Counted from the stretch's first letter, positions 26,201 through 37,640 are shown. The stretch: DNA of 64,000 bases from Pseudoscleropodium purum (GCA_963969395.1 OZ017803.1:3658001-3722000), one strand, 5' to 3'. Program-made: numbers and translations. The notes: generated by a model from the letters alone, not told the origin.

Positions 26201-26718
26201 ATGTGATTGTGGATTCCACTTCAAATCTGCAATCCAAAGGATCCGTCTAAACAAGTAGCAATAGAGTGTACTAAATACTTGGAGGCATTGGACATAACAA
26301 TATGGGAGAGAGTGGCTTACATATCTTGAGCACAAAAGGTTCGTCTCTTGAGAGGCTGTACACAATGAAACGGCGAAGGCTGCAGTTGGACGCAGTGGCA
26401 TAGCGAAGGATGTCGACTTCCACATTTTTTTTACTTCTCTCCACCACTTACGAGAAGTATGCCAGCCATGCTCAAGGACAGCAAAAACCATACTCCTGAA
26501 GGAACTTGTTTACATTTGGCAACAATGGCCGATTTCAAACCGCCTCTAGCATCGTCATTCGCGCTCTCGTGAACTGTTTGAACCAGACTGTGAATTTCGC
26601 GTTCAACAGCATTAACGGCATTTTTACAGAGAGCCGTCACATTTTTCACGGCCGATGAAGCATATTTCGCAGCATTTTCAATTGCATCTGAGACTCCAGC
26701 GCCGGAATGGCCCTCCAT
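23249..26718 (-). CDS. TOC64/OEP64-like amidase homologue, ten exons, no TPR domain
   Basis: Homologue of the plant organelle outer-envelope protein TOC64/OEP64, a docking receptor for chaperone-bound preproteins. Proposed exons (descending): 26718-26452, 26379-26321, 26226-26074, 25774-25650, 25414-25289, 25089-24904, 24722-24569, 24290-24117, 23808-23674, 23425-23249; about 518 residues. Membrane segment at 75-89 (GVWFLLSLSMAGILL). Amidase-like blocks: RRTFCAQDIFEVES, GSPHWEKTHEAATKTAFVL, GKIVMDEFGFS, CGVSSSGGAIAAA, GIDTVGDTRVPAACCGVLGF, GWFARD, NHGEWIAKVKPTL, DDAVLVVPTLPSLPPK, SGCCQAEIPVGSYGSPLSVS. The catalytic Lys (usual VKD) is Gln and the nucleophile (usual TDTGGS) is Asp, so an enzyme is unlikely, as in TOC64. 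The usual C-terminal TPR repeats are absent: the last exon ends in a stop 58 codons in. Exon 8 has an apparent one-base loss near 24152-24155, so the gene may be impaired or use an upstream donor. Confidence 0.8.
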
Positions 26719-26793
26719 TGCATCTGAGACTTCAGCATAAACCCTAAACCCTAAACCACTAAACCCCTCAATTGCATCTGAGACTTCAGCATT
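26678..26793 (-). repeat. Triplicated motif plus telomere-like repeat at the TOC64-like 5' end
   Basis: The block ATTGCATCTGAGACTTCAGC (plus-strand sense) occurs three times: near 26681-26700 with one change, near 26717-26736, and at 26771-26790. Between copies two and three lies AAACCCTAAACCCTAAACC, i.e. plant telomere-type repeats or a telo-box on the plus strand. On the minus strand the copies read in one frame as (A)(E/G)VSDA(I/M)E. Confidence 0.85.
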
Positions 26794-26922
26794 CGAAATA
26801 CTCTTTAAATCTCCGTGACGACTGTATGTTCCGTCCAGCTTTAATCGAGCAATTTTCTTATCACAAATTGGACAATGGAAATTTAATGCGACGCGCGTGA
26901 CAGTGAAAGCAGCGACGGCAAG
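26719..26922 (-). other. In-frame open extension upstream of the TOC64-like ATG
   Basis: The reading frame of exon 1 stays open upstream to a TAG at 26923-26925 but contains no ATG. It reads FHCPICDKKIARLKLDG, then TYSRHGDLKS, then the two upstream VSDA repeats. The Cys-X2-Cys followed by His suggests a zinc-binding finger remnant. Either an upstream exon with the true start is spliced to it, or it is an old coding fragment now in the leader. Confidence 0.4.
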
Positions 26923-26925
26923 CTA

Positions 26926-29655
26926 CGCGGTGTCTCTTGACTCCCGGCACTCCATCGCCAGAGGCCTTGTCTGTGTCCTTCGTTGCTCGTCCGTCTGCGT
27001 CTGTCAAAGCAGTTGAATACCAACTGCTTTTCCTCCTCTCAAGAACCGGATGGAGACGGGATGAAGGGGTGATGATAAATGTGTCTGCATTTGAAACTAT
27101 GGATGAAAAATTGGAGGTATGAGATATGAGAAAACAAATTATTTCAGCCTTGGTAGGATAGAAAAGTATTTTTTATTTTTTATTTTCACTTGTTCCGGTT
27201 TTATTTTTAAAAACTTGTTTGGCATATTATTTTTGAAAGCCAAATCATCTTCTTTTAAAAAAATATTAGACAAAAATTGATATCACGCATGATATTAAGC
27301 ATTAGTGTTACCGATCATTTTTCTTATTTAAAGAATCAAGAAATGGATATGAATGGAGAATTAAGTAGGGATTGGCCATCACTTTTGTGTCAATCACAAA
27401 TGATGACAAACTATTGGTTGTGGAAACATAGGGTAAACTACGGTAGTGAGTTGTGAGAAAAAAAAATTATTTAAAGTATGCTAGGATAGAAGGGTGTTTG
27501 AGTAAACCATTTTGGTAGAAGGATTGTAGTCATCGAAGAACCAATTGGAATGAATCTTTGGGGAATTTCAATACAAAGTATGGATATGTCTTCAAATATT
27601 ATACACATTCCAAATGTGTCGAGATTGCAGTCATAGGATTCTAAATGTATCCCTTCTTTTAAATGAACAATATTTGTACATTGAAAAATCCATTAGCACT
27701 ACAAACATTAGATTTGACTAGATTGTGTTTTTAAAATGCCCAAGCCCATTCTTACAATACCTATCTTTCATGCGTTGCTATCATGGATTCAACTTGAAAG
27801 AAGAACATGTGTTATTTTTATAAAGAATCTTTTCACCTACAACATGTATTTTGAAATGGATACCTCACACTTTGTGAGGTGGCTCATATTGACCCAAACT
27901 TGCAATCTAAGTATTGATAAGGCTATTGATCTTATTTGTGAAACAATTACTAATTTTCTCCTTTGAAGTAGTAGAAACAAAATTAATTTTCTTCACGTAT
28001 AAAAAAATTTGAAAGAAAGCAATACCAATCAAAATTTTATTTTATGGATAAAGTATAAGCTTTTGAAGTGCATTGTATAAAGAGTCCATAAGTGCTCATA
28101 GGTCACTCTCCAAACCAACAAAAATATACCTATAATAGTCATCTTACTCACCTATAATGGCTACAAGACTATCCTAAAACTACTATAACATTGAGGTCTT
28201 TAAACGGCTTTGTTCATTGATGGTTTTACATCCAAAATGTAAAAAGCCTATTCTTGCTATTAAATCACTCTTAACTAATAATTGCTCACATGGTCTAGAA
28301 GTACCACTTTTACACCCCCAACAAATTCCTTGAATTTCTAAAAAAGTGGCGCATTGAACTTTTTGCATAATGATAATGGGGCCTTCCATAGAGTGTCACA
28401 AATAATCACACAGTTGGAATAGGGGTTGTTGCCTTAAAATCCCTATCCCAAATAGTATTTGTGGACTAAGGTCTAAGGCTTAGACATATAGAATTTGAAT
28501 TCTTGATAAATTCTTTTTTCTTTTGTACACATGACAATATAAGGCAAAAGCACTTAATTACAACACTTTTTATTCTCTAGTACCTAAAAAATGACCTTTA
28601 ATGGACACTTTTATGGATCAAAATTACAAAATCTTTTCAAAAGCAACTTTTGAATCAAAGATCAAGGAATTTTTTAAGCAAATAATGAAAGTTGAGACAT
28701 TTCATACTTTCAAGGTGTCCATTCCAAGTGAGTCTAGTATTATCTATAGAGTACTCTAGGTTCTCAACTTAAAAAATTTGTAAAACAATACTAAAAAGTA
28801 GGAAAAATCTAGAACCACTCACATTGCATCTATCTTAAATTTGATAAGAATCTCATCAAAATCTTTTATTCATTCAACCACTAGAATTCTAGGATAAAAA
28901 AAAGTGTCGCTTTTAGGTGCTCATATCTTACTAATAATTCCAATCATGAACATGTCCTAATTTAGTACTAGTTCATTAAAAGGAAGTCCCCATTTGTAGA
29001 TTGGTTCATCATATTAGTAAAGGTGCTAAATTAGTGTCACTATAAAAAGTTTTTTTGAAGAAATACTCCTTTTTTCTTAAAATGATCTTCTTGGTAGACA
29101 AAATGCTCTAAACTAAGGTTGAAAATAAAGTTATTTCCTCCAATTTTGAGTTGTAAGTAGAGTTCAGTGCCTTCCTATCATCTTGAAACTTTGAGTTCTA
29201 AAACCCTTTTTAAAGTGTAATTTTAGAGTAGTCAAAAATGAAAATTTGGGTGTTATTTCAATGAGGAGTACTCAAGGCTACTCAATTACTCATTGTGAGA
29301 TCTTCTTGCTAAGACTATGTGTGGTATCAAAGGAGATCGACCTATAGCCAACAATGCTTGAGATCCAAGACTTGTCCATATAACTATTGATTTGTGAGTG
29401 TTGACTTGTAGCTATTGACTTGCAAGCAAGACCCATGTGTGACAACTAATATCAGTTCTTTTTACTATTATCTATGCATTGCAATTCTAGTTTCATTTTA
29501 AACTCTCAAATCTATCATCAATTCAACCTTCTTCCTCCCACATGCGTCACAATGAGTAATTGAAAGATAATTTGGGGACCAAAAAATGAAAGGAAACCAA
29601 AAGATCATTATGAGATAGAGGGAGTATACTACATTATACGCTAACCGAATTGGAG
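26926..29655. other. Gene-free AT-rich DNA
   Basis: After about 27120 the sequence is AT-rich with only short, unsupported open frames (for example 27736-27966). No repeat family described elsewhere in the window was recognised in this stretch. Confidence 0.45.
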
Positions 29656-29663
29656 AAAAAAAA
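29656..29663 (-). terminator. RNA polymerase III T-run terminator of the tRNA gene
   Basis: Eight consecutive T on the minus strand lie three bases beyond the discriminator base of the tRNA, the usual termination signal for RNA polymerase III. Confidence 0.8.
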
Positions 29664-29666
29664 CAG

Positions 29667-29738
29667 TGCCCCCAGTGAGGATCGAACTCACGACCTTTCC
29701 CTTACGAAGGGAACGCTCTACCACTAAGCCATGGAGGC
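29667..29738 (-). tRNA. tRNA-Thr with anticodon CGU
   Basis: A complete 72-nt cloverleaf on the minus strand. Acceptor GCCTCCA pairs with TGGGGGC, with discriminator A. D stem GCTT/GAGC; anticodon stem TTCCC/GGGAA with loop TTCGTAA (anticodon CGT, codon ACG); T stem GTGAG/CTCAC with loop TTCGATC. Box B-like GTTCGATCC is present. CCA is not encoded and there is no intron, consistent with a nuclear gene. Confidence 0.95.
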
Positions 29739-30156
29739 CCATTACACTACCTCGTCACTCTGGTGGGGCATTCAATGCCTGGAACAAAGGACATGCTGAC
29801 GGTTGAACAGGTATCCCCTTTATCACAAGCATTCTACCTTGTCACTCGAAAGCATGGAAAGTGTCTGTCAAGCCTTTTTTTTGTTCGGATCTTTTTGCAT
29901 CTCCAGGCACACGGTACAATTGAAACAGACAGTGTCATTTGTTTCAAATAAAATTAAAATTTGAAGTAGTGAATTGTTTTTCTCTTTTTTACTTGCACAC
30001 CGACCTCCAGACTGAGACCGAGACTTCTCAAGTTTGGAAGGTAAAGAAGTTAGAAATTTCATATGATAAAAATTCATTTTGCAAGAATGAATGAATGTAG
30101 GATGACTGCGCTAAAGTCTACTGTATTTAGCATGCATCAAAACGTCGGTTCTCTAA
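29739..30156. other. Short spacer between tRNA and MITE
   Basis: Nothing recognised. Short open frames at 29763-29951 (plus) and 29868-30077 (minus) have no supporting features. Confidence 0.4.
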
Positions 30157-30606
30157 AGGCCCATTCTCACTTGGACTTAAGCATTTGGAAAGGGCGGTAG
30201 TTGCACTGTTGACAACATGTCGTGTTCACATCAAGTGTGGGTCTTAGCACCCGAACCTACGTGGAGTTCTACTTGGCAGGGTTGTACGTGCGGTCTTAGT
30301 TGCAAAGCTCCAAAATTAGGAGAGAAAAGTTCGGCATCAGTAGCAGTTTTTTTCATAGGGCCTCCTTCTTGCCGAAATGAAGATCTCAAATGATCTAGGA
30401 AGCTTTACTTGTGGTGTTAACAAATTGCTATCATCAAGCTTGATTATGAAAATTAGAAACACAATAAAGCCACAAATGTGAACAATACGGTATTATCCAA
30501 GAAATTATGTATCCTTGATTTCTGCAAAATAAATCATCTTATAGCTATGGTAATTATTATTACAATTTAAAACCGGTTATACATAAAGCCAAGTGAGAAT
30601 GGGCCT
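30157..30606. mobile_element. Tourist/Harbinger-like MITE with TAA target duplication
   Basis: Inverted termini AGGCCCATTCTCACTTGG at the left and its inverse CCAAGTGAGAATGGGCCT at the right are an 18-base perfect match. Both are flanked by TAA (30154-30156 and 30607-30609). Three-base TWA duplications and GGCC-type ends are typical of PIF/Harbinger non-autonomous elements. At 450 bp there is no transposase. Confidence 0.85.
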
Positions 30607-30796
30607 TAATATATATAAACCTAGATATGGACTAATAGATATACATTACAAAATGTTCAAGATTGAATTTTAGGGCATTGAATGAAGTTGGGTATGGAAT
30701 TGAAATTTGAGCTCTTATGACTTTTGTATACAATATGACCTTTGTAGACTTCACCTATTACAAGTTCAAACTAAAATTTGTTTATTTTTTACCAAT

Positions 30797-31387
30797 TAAC
30801 CCTTAAAGGACCAAGGCACATTTGGGGCACAAATTGTAAAAAATTGACACTTTTTAGGGCAATGAGATAAAATTGGAAAAAAGAAGTTTTTTTACAAAAC
30901 TCAATGGGACAAATGTGTACTAGAATACTATAGGAATGCATGGGAAAATTTTTAGAAACATTGACCACATGGATTGAAAGATTATAACGTTTGAAGTTAA
31001 AAAAAAAAGTTATTTTGTGATCTTACCCAACAAGGCCAACAAACTTTAACTCCTCCTAGAGTGAGCTTTTTACAATATATATGGTTATTTTTCTTGGCAT
31101 TTTCATTTTATATCAGGTAAGTTATAAACCTACCAAATTTTAGAATTATTGGAGGAATTCTGCACATATTGCTCAAAAATACTTAGGGCTGCCCCAAAAG
31201 TTTAAGGCAACATAACTCTTGATTCAAGTAATCGATATAAAAAAAATTATATTCCTACTAAGGAGATATATATTCTCACCTTACAATGTCAAAATTTGAA
31301 GAACATTTATTATAAAATGACTTCATACACATCTACTCGAGATCACATGCATATGTTCAATAATCATTTTGTCCTCTAAAGGTTATA
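30797..31387. mobile_element. TTAA-bounded repeat, subfamily 3, shortened copy
   Basis: Begins TTAACCCTTAAAGGACCAAG and ends TTTTGTCCTCTAAAGGTTATA. It shares the block GGATTGAAAGATTATAA with the copy starting at 62028 but differs from subfamilies 1 and 2 in the middle. The right boundary is approximate. Confidence 0.5.
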
Positions 31388-32234
31388 ATTAAACCTTACT
31401 ACCACGCAATTATGGTTGAAAGTGAAATTAATTTAAAATTAGTTCATCCTAATGCCTTAGATAAACATGGATTTGCTAATCTAAGTTAGTAATATGCAAG
31501 GTATGATAGTGATCTCAAATAGATATATAGGAACTCCTAAAGATTAAAGTCTCTCCTTGTGAGACATTGTAAGGTTGGGACAAATTTTTATGATCTCAAT
31601 TTTTGAATTTTCTTTTCTTTTGAAGATAGAAAAATACATTAGCTTTTGAGGGGATGATTTTTATTGTAATTGGTGCCCGAGAGCAATTGATAGGTTATAC
31701 CATCCAAAGCTCAAAATAGGGGTCACTTGGTAGCACAACAAAATCACAAATACTTAGAATAAAAAATTTCAGATTTTGTTTCCCATAGAAAATACTTTTG
31801 TCTCAATGAAAAGATTTGATTTATTCTATTTGCACTACTAAATGATAAAATTTTGAAGTGTGGCATGTTTTGGGGGCAATTTGAGTATCTTCTTCAAAAA
31901 AAACCCTCATAGGATTCATTTTTAAGCTCAATTTTCATAATTTTTCTAAAAAAGAGTTTAAATGACAATTGAACATCATATCATATGACTACATCCAATT
32001 AAAGTATACAACATGTTTCCAACCAAGGTCCCATGTGTGCAAGATGGGATGATCTATTTTCATAAATGAGGGAATATAATGAGGTTTAGCAATTTCATTG
32101 TTGTGTGGCAAATAATACATTGTTTCCTTTTAGTAACACATTGACTCTTTTTAATAATACATTTTAGTTTTGCACTTCTTGGAAATAGATTTGCTTATAC
32201 ATCAAGAACAAGTTTGATTGTAATCTACACTTCT
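31388..32234. other. AT-rich spacer between repeats
   Basis: No gene or recognised repeat; only short unsupported frames. Confidence 0.4.
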
Positions 32235-33137
32235 TTGACTCCTAAAAGTCCCAAGGCCATCTTTCTATCAAAAACCACTCAAAATTTGTCATTTTTGTTG
32301 CATTCAGTTGAAAAAAGAAAAATTTTATAGTCTAACTATATAATCTTGTACTTCATTTGTCTAAGTTCATGTGGTAAATTTTTTATGAAATTTGACCCTA
32401 TAGATTGGAAGATATTAGCATTCAGCGTTGAAAAAGAAAGTTTTTTGAATATTGGCCTACAATTTCAGATGATTTTGATTGCCATTTGTGGAATTTTTTT
32501 GCACTAAAGACTTTAAATTTTTTTAAAAATATGTTGAAGAATTGAGTTGAAAGTCTAGAAAAAAACAATTTAAAACACACTTAATTGTCATTCTTTAAAA
32601 AATTGATAAATAGAAGTAGGTCCAAGATTGAAAAAACCAAAATGTTAATAGCTCCAAGATGGGATTGAAAGACAATAATACCAATTGTGGGATTGTTTTA
32701 GCAAGTAAATAAAATCTTGTCAAACAATTGTTTTTTTTAATTGTGAAAATTGAATGAAGAAATGAATCCTATAAGTTATTTTTTCAAGAAGATGTTCAGA
32801 TTGCCCGGAAAAACAAGATTGTCCTTAACTTTCTTGTTATTAGTCCAAGTAGAATGAATCAAAGATTCAAATGTAGAAAAAATATAATATTTTAGGGAAA
32901 AAATTTTAATTTAATTTTGACTTAAAATTTTTTTTTTGTTCTACCTGCTAAGTTCAATTCTAGGCTTTTTGTAGTATAACTTTTGCTCCTGGTCACCATT
33001 TTAAATAAAAATTATATTCCCATATATCTAATCAATTTTTCTATGTTATGAAAAAGTTTTAAAAAAAATGGAGGTCGCAAGTACCTGCTTGAAATCCAAT
33101 TTGTCCCCCAAGGGGACAATGGGACTTTAGGAGTTAA
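32235..33137 (+). mobile_element. TTAA-bounded 0.9-kb repeat, subfamily 1, full copy
   Basis: Starts TTGACTCCTAAAAGTCCCAA and ends GGGACTTTAGGAGTTAA. The interior runs parallel to 2299-3234, including AGATATTAGCATTCAG, ACAATTTCAGATGA and GTAGGTCCAAGATTG, and a conserved right end TTTGTCCCCCAAGGGGACAA. Confidence 0.75.
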
Positions 33138-33641
33138 TTTTTACCAATTCCAAACTTGATGAAAAATGAGCAAAATTCAAATAGTTCACTCTTCATTATT
33201 TCTATTCTTTGACCGAAAACAATTATACCCCACCATTGCTCAATTGGACATGTATATACTAAAACATTTAACATTGTCAAAAAATAGATCATACACCTTA
33301 CTTCCATGAAATAAATTCAAGCAATAAGCCCAATTTTTTAAAAGAGTGACTTAATTGCATACAATTGCCACCATGGTGTCTACACTCTACAACATAAGGT
33401 AAGTCCCCTATTTGGCCATCAATGTTAAGTGTTTTAGCATATGTCTAATTGAGTGATGGTGGTAGGGAAGAAAATTCTCTTGTCAAGGAATAGAAATTAA
33501 TAATGAAAATTGCACTATTCATTTATTAATTTTTCATCAAGTTTGGAATTAGTAAAAATGAAATCAATGTAGATTACAATCCAATTTGTTTTAATGTATA
33601 GACAAATCTATTTTTGAGAAGTGAACAACTAAATTGTGTTA

Positions 33642-34560
33642 TTAACCCCCTAAATGCATTCAATGTTTGTAGGCCCAAAACTACTTCAAAGTACTCAAAT
33701 CCATAACGAAGCTAAATTCTTCATCTATATTTTTTTTATTAATAAATCCAACCATAGGATCTTTTGGTTAACTTATTAGTGTACACCCTCCTAGAATTTC
33801 AAAATATGAGACCTTACCAATTGCAAGATCAAGTCACTTGGATTTCAAAAGAAGTATTTTCAACTCTTCTTGAATGGTTAGATTTCATCTTTCAAACTTT
33901 TTACTCAAAATTGTGTAGATCCTACAACTTGTTACTCTCTATAATGTATTGAAGAAATAAGTCGAAAATACATATAAAATTTTTCAACTAAAAATATTTC
34001 ATATATATGCTTGAAAAATAATACAAAGTAGAAAGAAGTAGAATAAGATTTGAAAGACTAAACTGTTCAGAATTTAGTCATGGAACTAAAAAATGCCAAT
34101 CTCAATGGTTGTAATGTTGGAATAAACATTCTACATCCAATGCTTTTATTTTATTTCAAAAATATTGAAAAATGAGTTAAATATAGAACTTCTAAGTTTA
34201 TTCTAAAGTAGAGATTCTATAATTGCCAACAAATTAATTAAAACTCCTATTACTTTCATTTTGTTAATCAAAATAAAATGATTCAAATTTTTTCGCACAC
34301 ATGGTTCCCTAATATATATATATATATGGAATGAAGTTCAAATATTTGTTTCTTAGAAGAATGATTTTTTGTAACTAGCTGAGTTGTCTATTTTTTAACC
34401 ATGTAATCAAAAGTTATGAAAATTATTGCAGTTTAAAGCTACTCTCTCCTACATGTGTGAAATTTTCAAAGCAAATAAATTGGAAATTCTGTTTGTAGTG
34501 AGTTGTCCAAAATAAATACAAATGTTGCTGAAAAATGCCATTTGGTCTTTTAGAGGTTAA
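33642..34560 (+). mobile_element. TTAA-bounded 0.9-kb repeat, subfamily 2, full copy
   Basis: Begins TTAACCCCCTAAATGCATTC and ends GGTCTTTTAGAGGTTAA. It shares AACCATAGGATCTT, AATGCCAATCTCAATGG and the right-end block TGTTGCTGAAAAATGCCATT with the other subfamily 2 copies. Confidence 0.7.
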
Positions 34561-34929
34561 AAGGTGTCACAACATTATTCGTCACACAATTATGAAGTTA
34601 TTAAACTACAATATATTTCCCTCATTTACAAAATTAGGTCATCCTATCTTGCACAAATGGAGCCATTGTCGAAAATAGGTAGTACAAGTAGACCTTCTCT
34701 AAAGCAATAGAGTTGGGACCTGTCTAACACATTACATCAGTCAGGGAAGTTAGTAAATTAGGAGAGGCACTTGCAATCATAATGTTTGTACGTGGCTTGG
34801 TTTGAGACCAACAATCAATATTTTATGATAGAGCTTTATTATCTTATAGAATATTGATTTAGAAAAGTTCTACAAGTAATGTAATAACCTATCTATGGTG
34901 AACAACTTGAAAAGTGACCCTCTTCTTCA

Positions 34930-35470
34930 AATTGCCCTGTAGTGAGCTCTAAAATGGTCAATAAGTGGTTCTAAAATGGAGTGCCAATAATGTGAGTATA
35001 ATTAGGACTTGTCATATATTGCTTTATACTTTGTCAATGGATGGAATAAGAGCCAAAGAGGATCCATTTCAACAATACAGTGTATCCACTTAATTAATTT
35101 TTCTAAATGAGAATTGATTGCCCGCCAATTGCCTTCTTACAAATGTTAAAAGAATGTAGGGTCTATTTAAGTTTATTCAAGGTCGCATTTAAAAACCTTG
35201 TGTATTACTTTTTGAATGCGGCAATGCTTGTTTTTGGTCAAGTTATATATTTTTTCAGACTATTCTTGATTGGATTTAGCAAGGCCTATGATCATAAATA
35301 GGTGTCTACCAAAGAATTTTTTAGAAATTCATAAGTAATTCATAAATGCTCCAAAACATATGAAACTACTTGTGTTAGATTTCACATCATTTTTCTTCAA
35401 GTGAAAAATAAAGAAAAATAATTTCAGGCATCTAAAAGTCATCAAAAAGTTCCAACAACCCTTAAAAGGT
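34930..35470 (+). repeat. Dispersed repeat R, copy 1
   Basis: Parallel to 56340-56860 over roughly 500 bp: AATTGATTGCCCG, GTTAAAAGAATGTAGGGT, CCTTGTGTATTACTTTTTGA, TAGGTGTCTACC/TAGGTGCCTATT and ATAATTT(C/T)AGGCATCTAAAA all recur in the same order. No coding features. It follows a subfamily 2 TTAA element in both places. Confidence 0.75.
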
Positions 35471-36228
35471 TGCTTTTTGAGCCACCTACCTTAATGTAAT
35501 AATCTCCCTAATATAATAACCTTTATAATGTGTCACATCGGTCCCAACTCTATTGCTTCAGAAAGGTTTTATTTGTATCATATCTCAAAAAGTCAACACA
35601 TACAAGTAATTAATTAATTTGTAAAGAACCAAACAATTGTTTATAAGAAACATACGTATTTTGGGCAACTCATTGCGAACAAAAAAATTCACTATATTTT
35701 CTGAATTTAAAAAAAATTTAGAGACAAGGAGTACCTCGCAACTCTATTAATTTTTTTGCAATCAAATGTGCCCATAAAAAGTTATGAGAAAAAATGCCAA
35801 TTTTAGTGGACAAGGTAGCATGTACAAAGTAGATTAATACTACAACAAAATTTTCAATCATTGTCCATTAGAGCTTGGGCAAGGGCTTGGGCAACCTCTT
35901 GCCTTTGGTTCAGATCAGAGTACTTCTCTAATACTTTCCTAAACTACTAAATTTGACACAATACACATAAAGGTACTAGAAGAAAATCAATTGCTTTGTG
36001 GCTTCCTTTGGCCTTCTAAGGAGGCTATTCCTTATTGCTACAAGGGAAAAAAATACAAATGCTGAAAGAATCCATTACCAATTTGTCATTAGGCAATTCA
36101 CCGTCCAAAAAAAACTAAAGGTAGAATGACACAATTTTTTTTTTTTGTCATTGATTGGAAAATAAAGTGGAGCTAGAGGTTCTTTTTATAATAAATCCAT
36201 TTTTTGTCATGAATCCACAAAAAGCTAT
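35471..36228. other. AT-rich spacer
   Basis: No gene and no firmly recognised repeat. Confidence 0.4.
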
Positions 36229-36780
36229 GGATAATTTGAAGATAAGAGCCTCAATAAAATAAGATAAGTGCCTTAAATAGCTTGACTACTCATTGTCAAA
36301 ATATAGGAATTATGTTCAAAATAAAATTTCAGACCTCATTTTAGCATAGTAGAATAATTTATTAAAAAAAACTTTGAACTAAAAAAAGTTGAAAAATCTA
36401 GATAGCTTTCATCTCTAAGAATTTGTTTGTGATTTTGAGCCTCCCAAAAAATGCTATAGACAAAATCTAGAGAGGATGCTTGAAAATGTTATTGAAAATG
36501 TCCCTTCCAACCCCTCTCTAAAATTTGTCCATAACTTTTGATTGGAGGCTCAAAATCACAAACAGATTTTTGGAAATAAAAGTGAACTTGATTTCCTAAT
36601 TTTTTCTAGTTTAAAAGATTTTATAAATAGTTAATTACTATGCCAAAATGAGGCTTGAAAATCTAATTTGAATACAATTCCTACTTTTCACTTAACAAAA
36701 GGTGGTTGAGCTCCTAATAATTTTAATTTACATATCCCACATCAATTGTTTTATCTCCTACCACTCCACTTGTATAAAAA
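36229..36780. mobile_element. Foldback element, copy 1
   Basis: A long imperfect inverted repeat. The left arm (about 36300-36475) carries ACCTCATTTTAGCATAGTA and TTGTGATTTTGAGCCTCC; the right arm (about 36520-36690) carries GGAGGCTCAAAATCACAAAC and TACTATGCCAAAATGAGG. The arms are separated by a loop of some 45 bp. The whole unit including the downstream GTGGTTGAGCTC block recurs at 54744-55185. Confidence 0.75.
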
Positions 36781-37074
36781 TCTTCTCGACTCATGTGGTA
36801 TAAGCAATGTATGTTTCTTTACAAAGCATGGAAAATTCATGCCCAATGTTTTGAATTCCCTTGAAATTTAATGTTGAATAATCTAATTTTGTAGGTCAAG
36901 GAGCAAAGAACATATTCAAGATTGAGGGAAAGGGGAACATCTTCAAAATCAAGGAAAACTAATCTAGTGTTAGGGATTTGTGACCCAACCTCCTCCTATG
37001 GCAAGCCAAATATTCTCAATTGCCCTTTACTTCAGTTTGGACACAAATTGATTAAGCTTGCCAAAGTTTGATAT

Positions 37075-37640
37075 TTAACCCTTAAATTCCCAAGGCCATT
37101 TTTCGTCAAAAAACACTCAAAACTGCCATTTTTGTTGTGTTCACCCAAGAAAACAAAAAGAAATCATTTTTTTAGAATCTAACCATGAGATCTTGTACTT
37201 CACTTGTCTTAGCTCATGTGGTAAAAATTTCATGAAGTTTGACCATATAGATTGGAAGATATTAGCATTAAAAGTTGAAAAAGAAAGTTTTTTTGAACAC
37301 TAGCCTGCAATTTTCAAATGACTTTGATTGCAAATTGTTGAATTTTTTTGCACTATAGACTTTGAATTAAAAGATTTTTATGTTGAAGGATTGAGTTGAA
37401 AGTCTAGGAAAAAAAATTCAAAAAACAACAACTTGATTTTCATTCTTTAAAAAAATGCTAAGTAGAAGTAGGTCCAAGATTGGGAAAAAAACTAAATTGT
37501 TAATAACTCCAAGATGAGATTGAAAGACAATAATCCCAATGGTGAAATTATTTTAGCAAGCAAACACAACATTCTCAAAAAAAATCATGAAAGATTATGA
37601 AAATTGCATTAGAAATGAATCCTACAAGTTATTTTTTCAT
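37075..37640 (+). mobile_element. TTAA-bounded repeat, subfamily 1, left part only
   Basis: Begins TTAACCCTTAAATTCCCAAG and follows 2299-3234 closely up to the AGTTATTTTTTCA block, then breaks off into unrelated sequence. The right end is missing. Confidence 0.75.

Noticed and set aside
26431..26452. Apparent in-frame stop after GILLVSGGEK in the TOC64-like exon 1
   Set aside because: A perfect GTAAGT donor before it and a CTGCAG acceptor 72 nt on give an in-phase join to PSPFHCVQPLKRR, so the stop lies in an intron.
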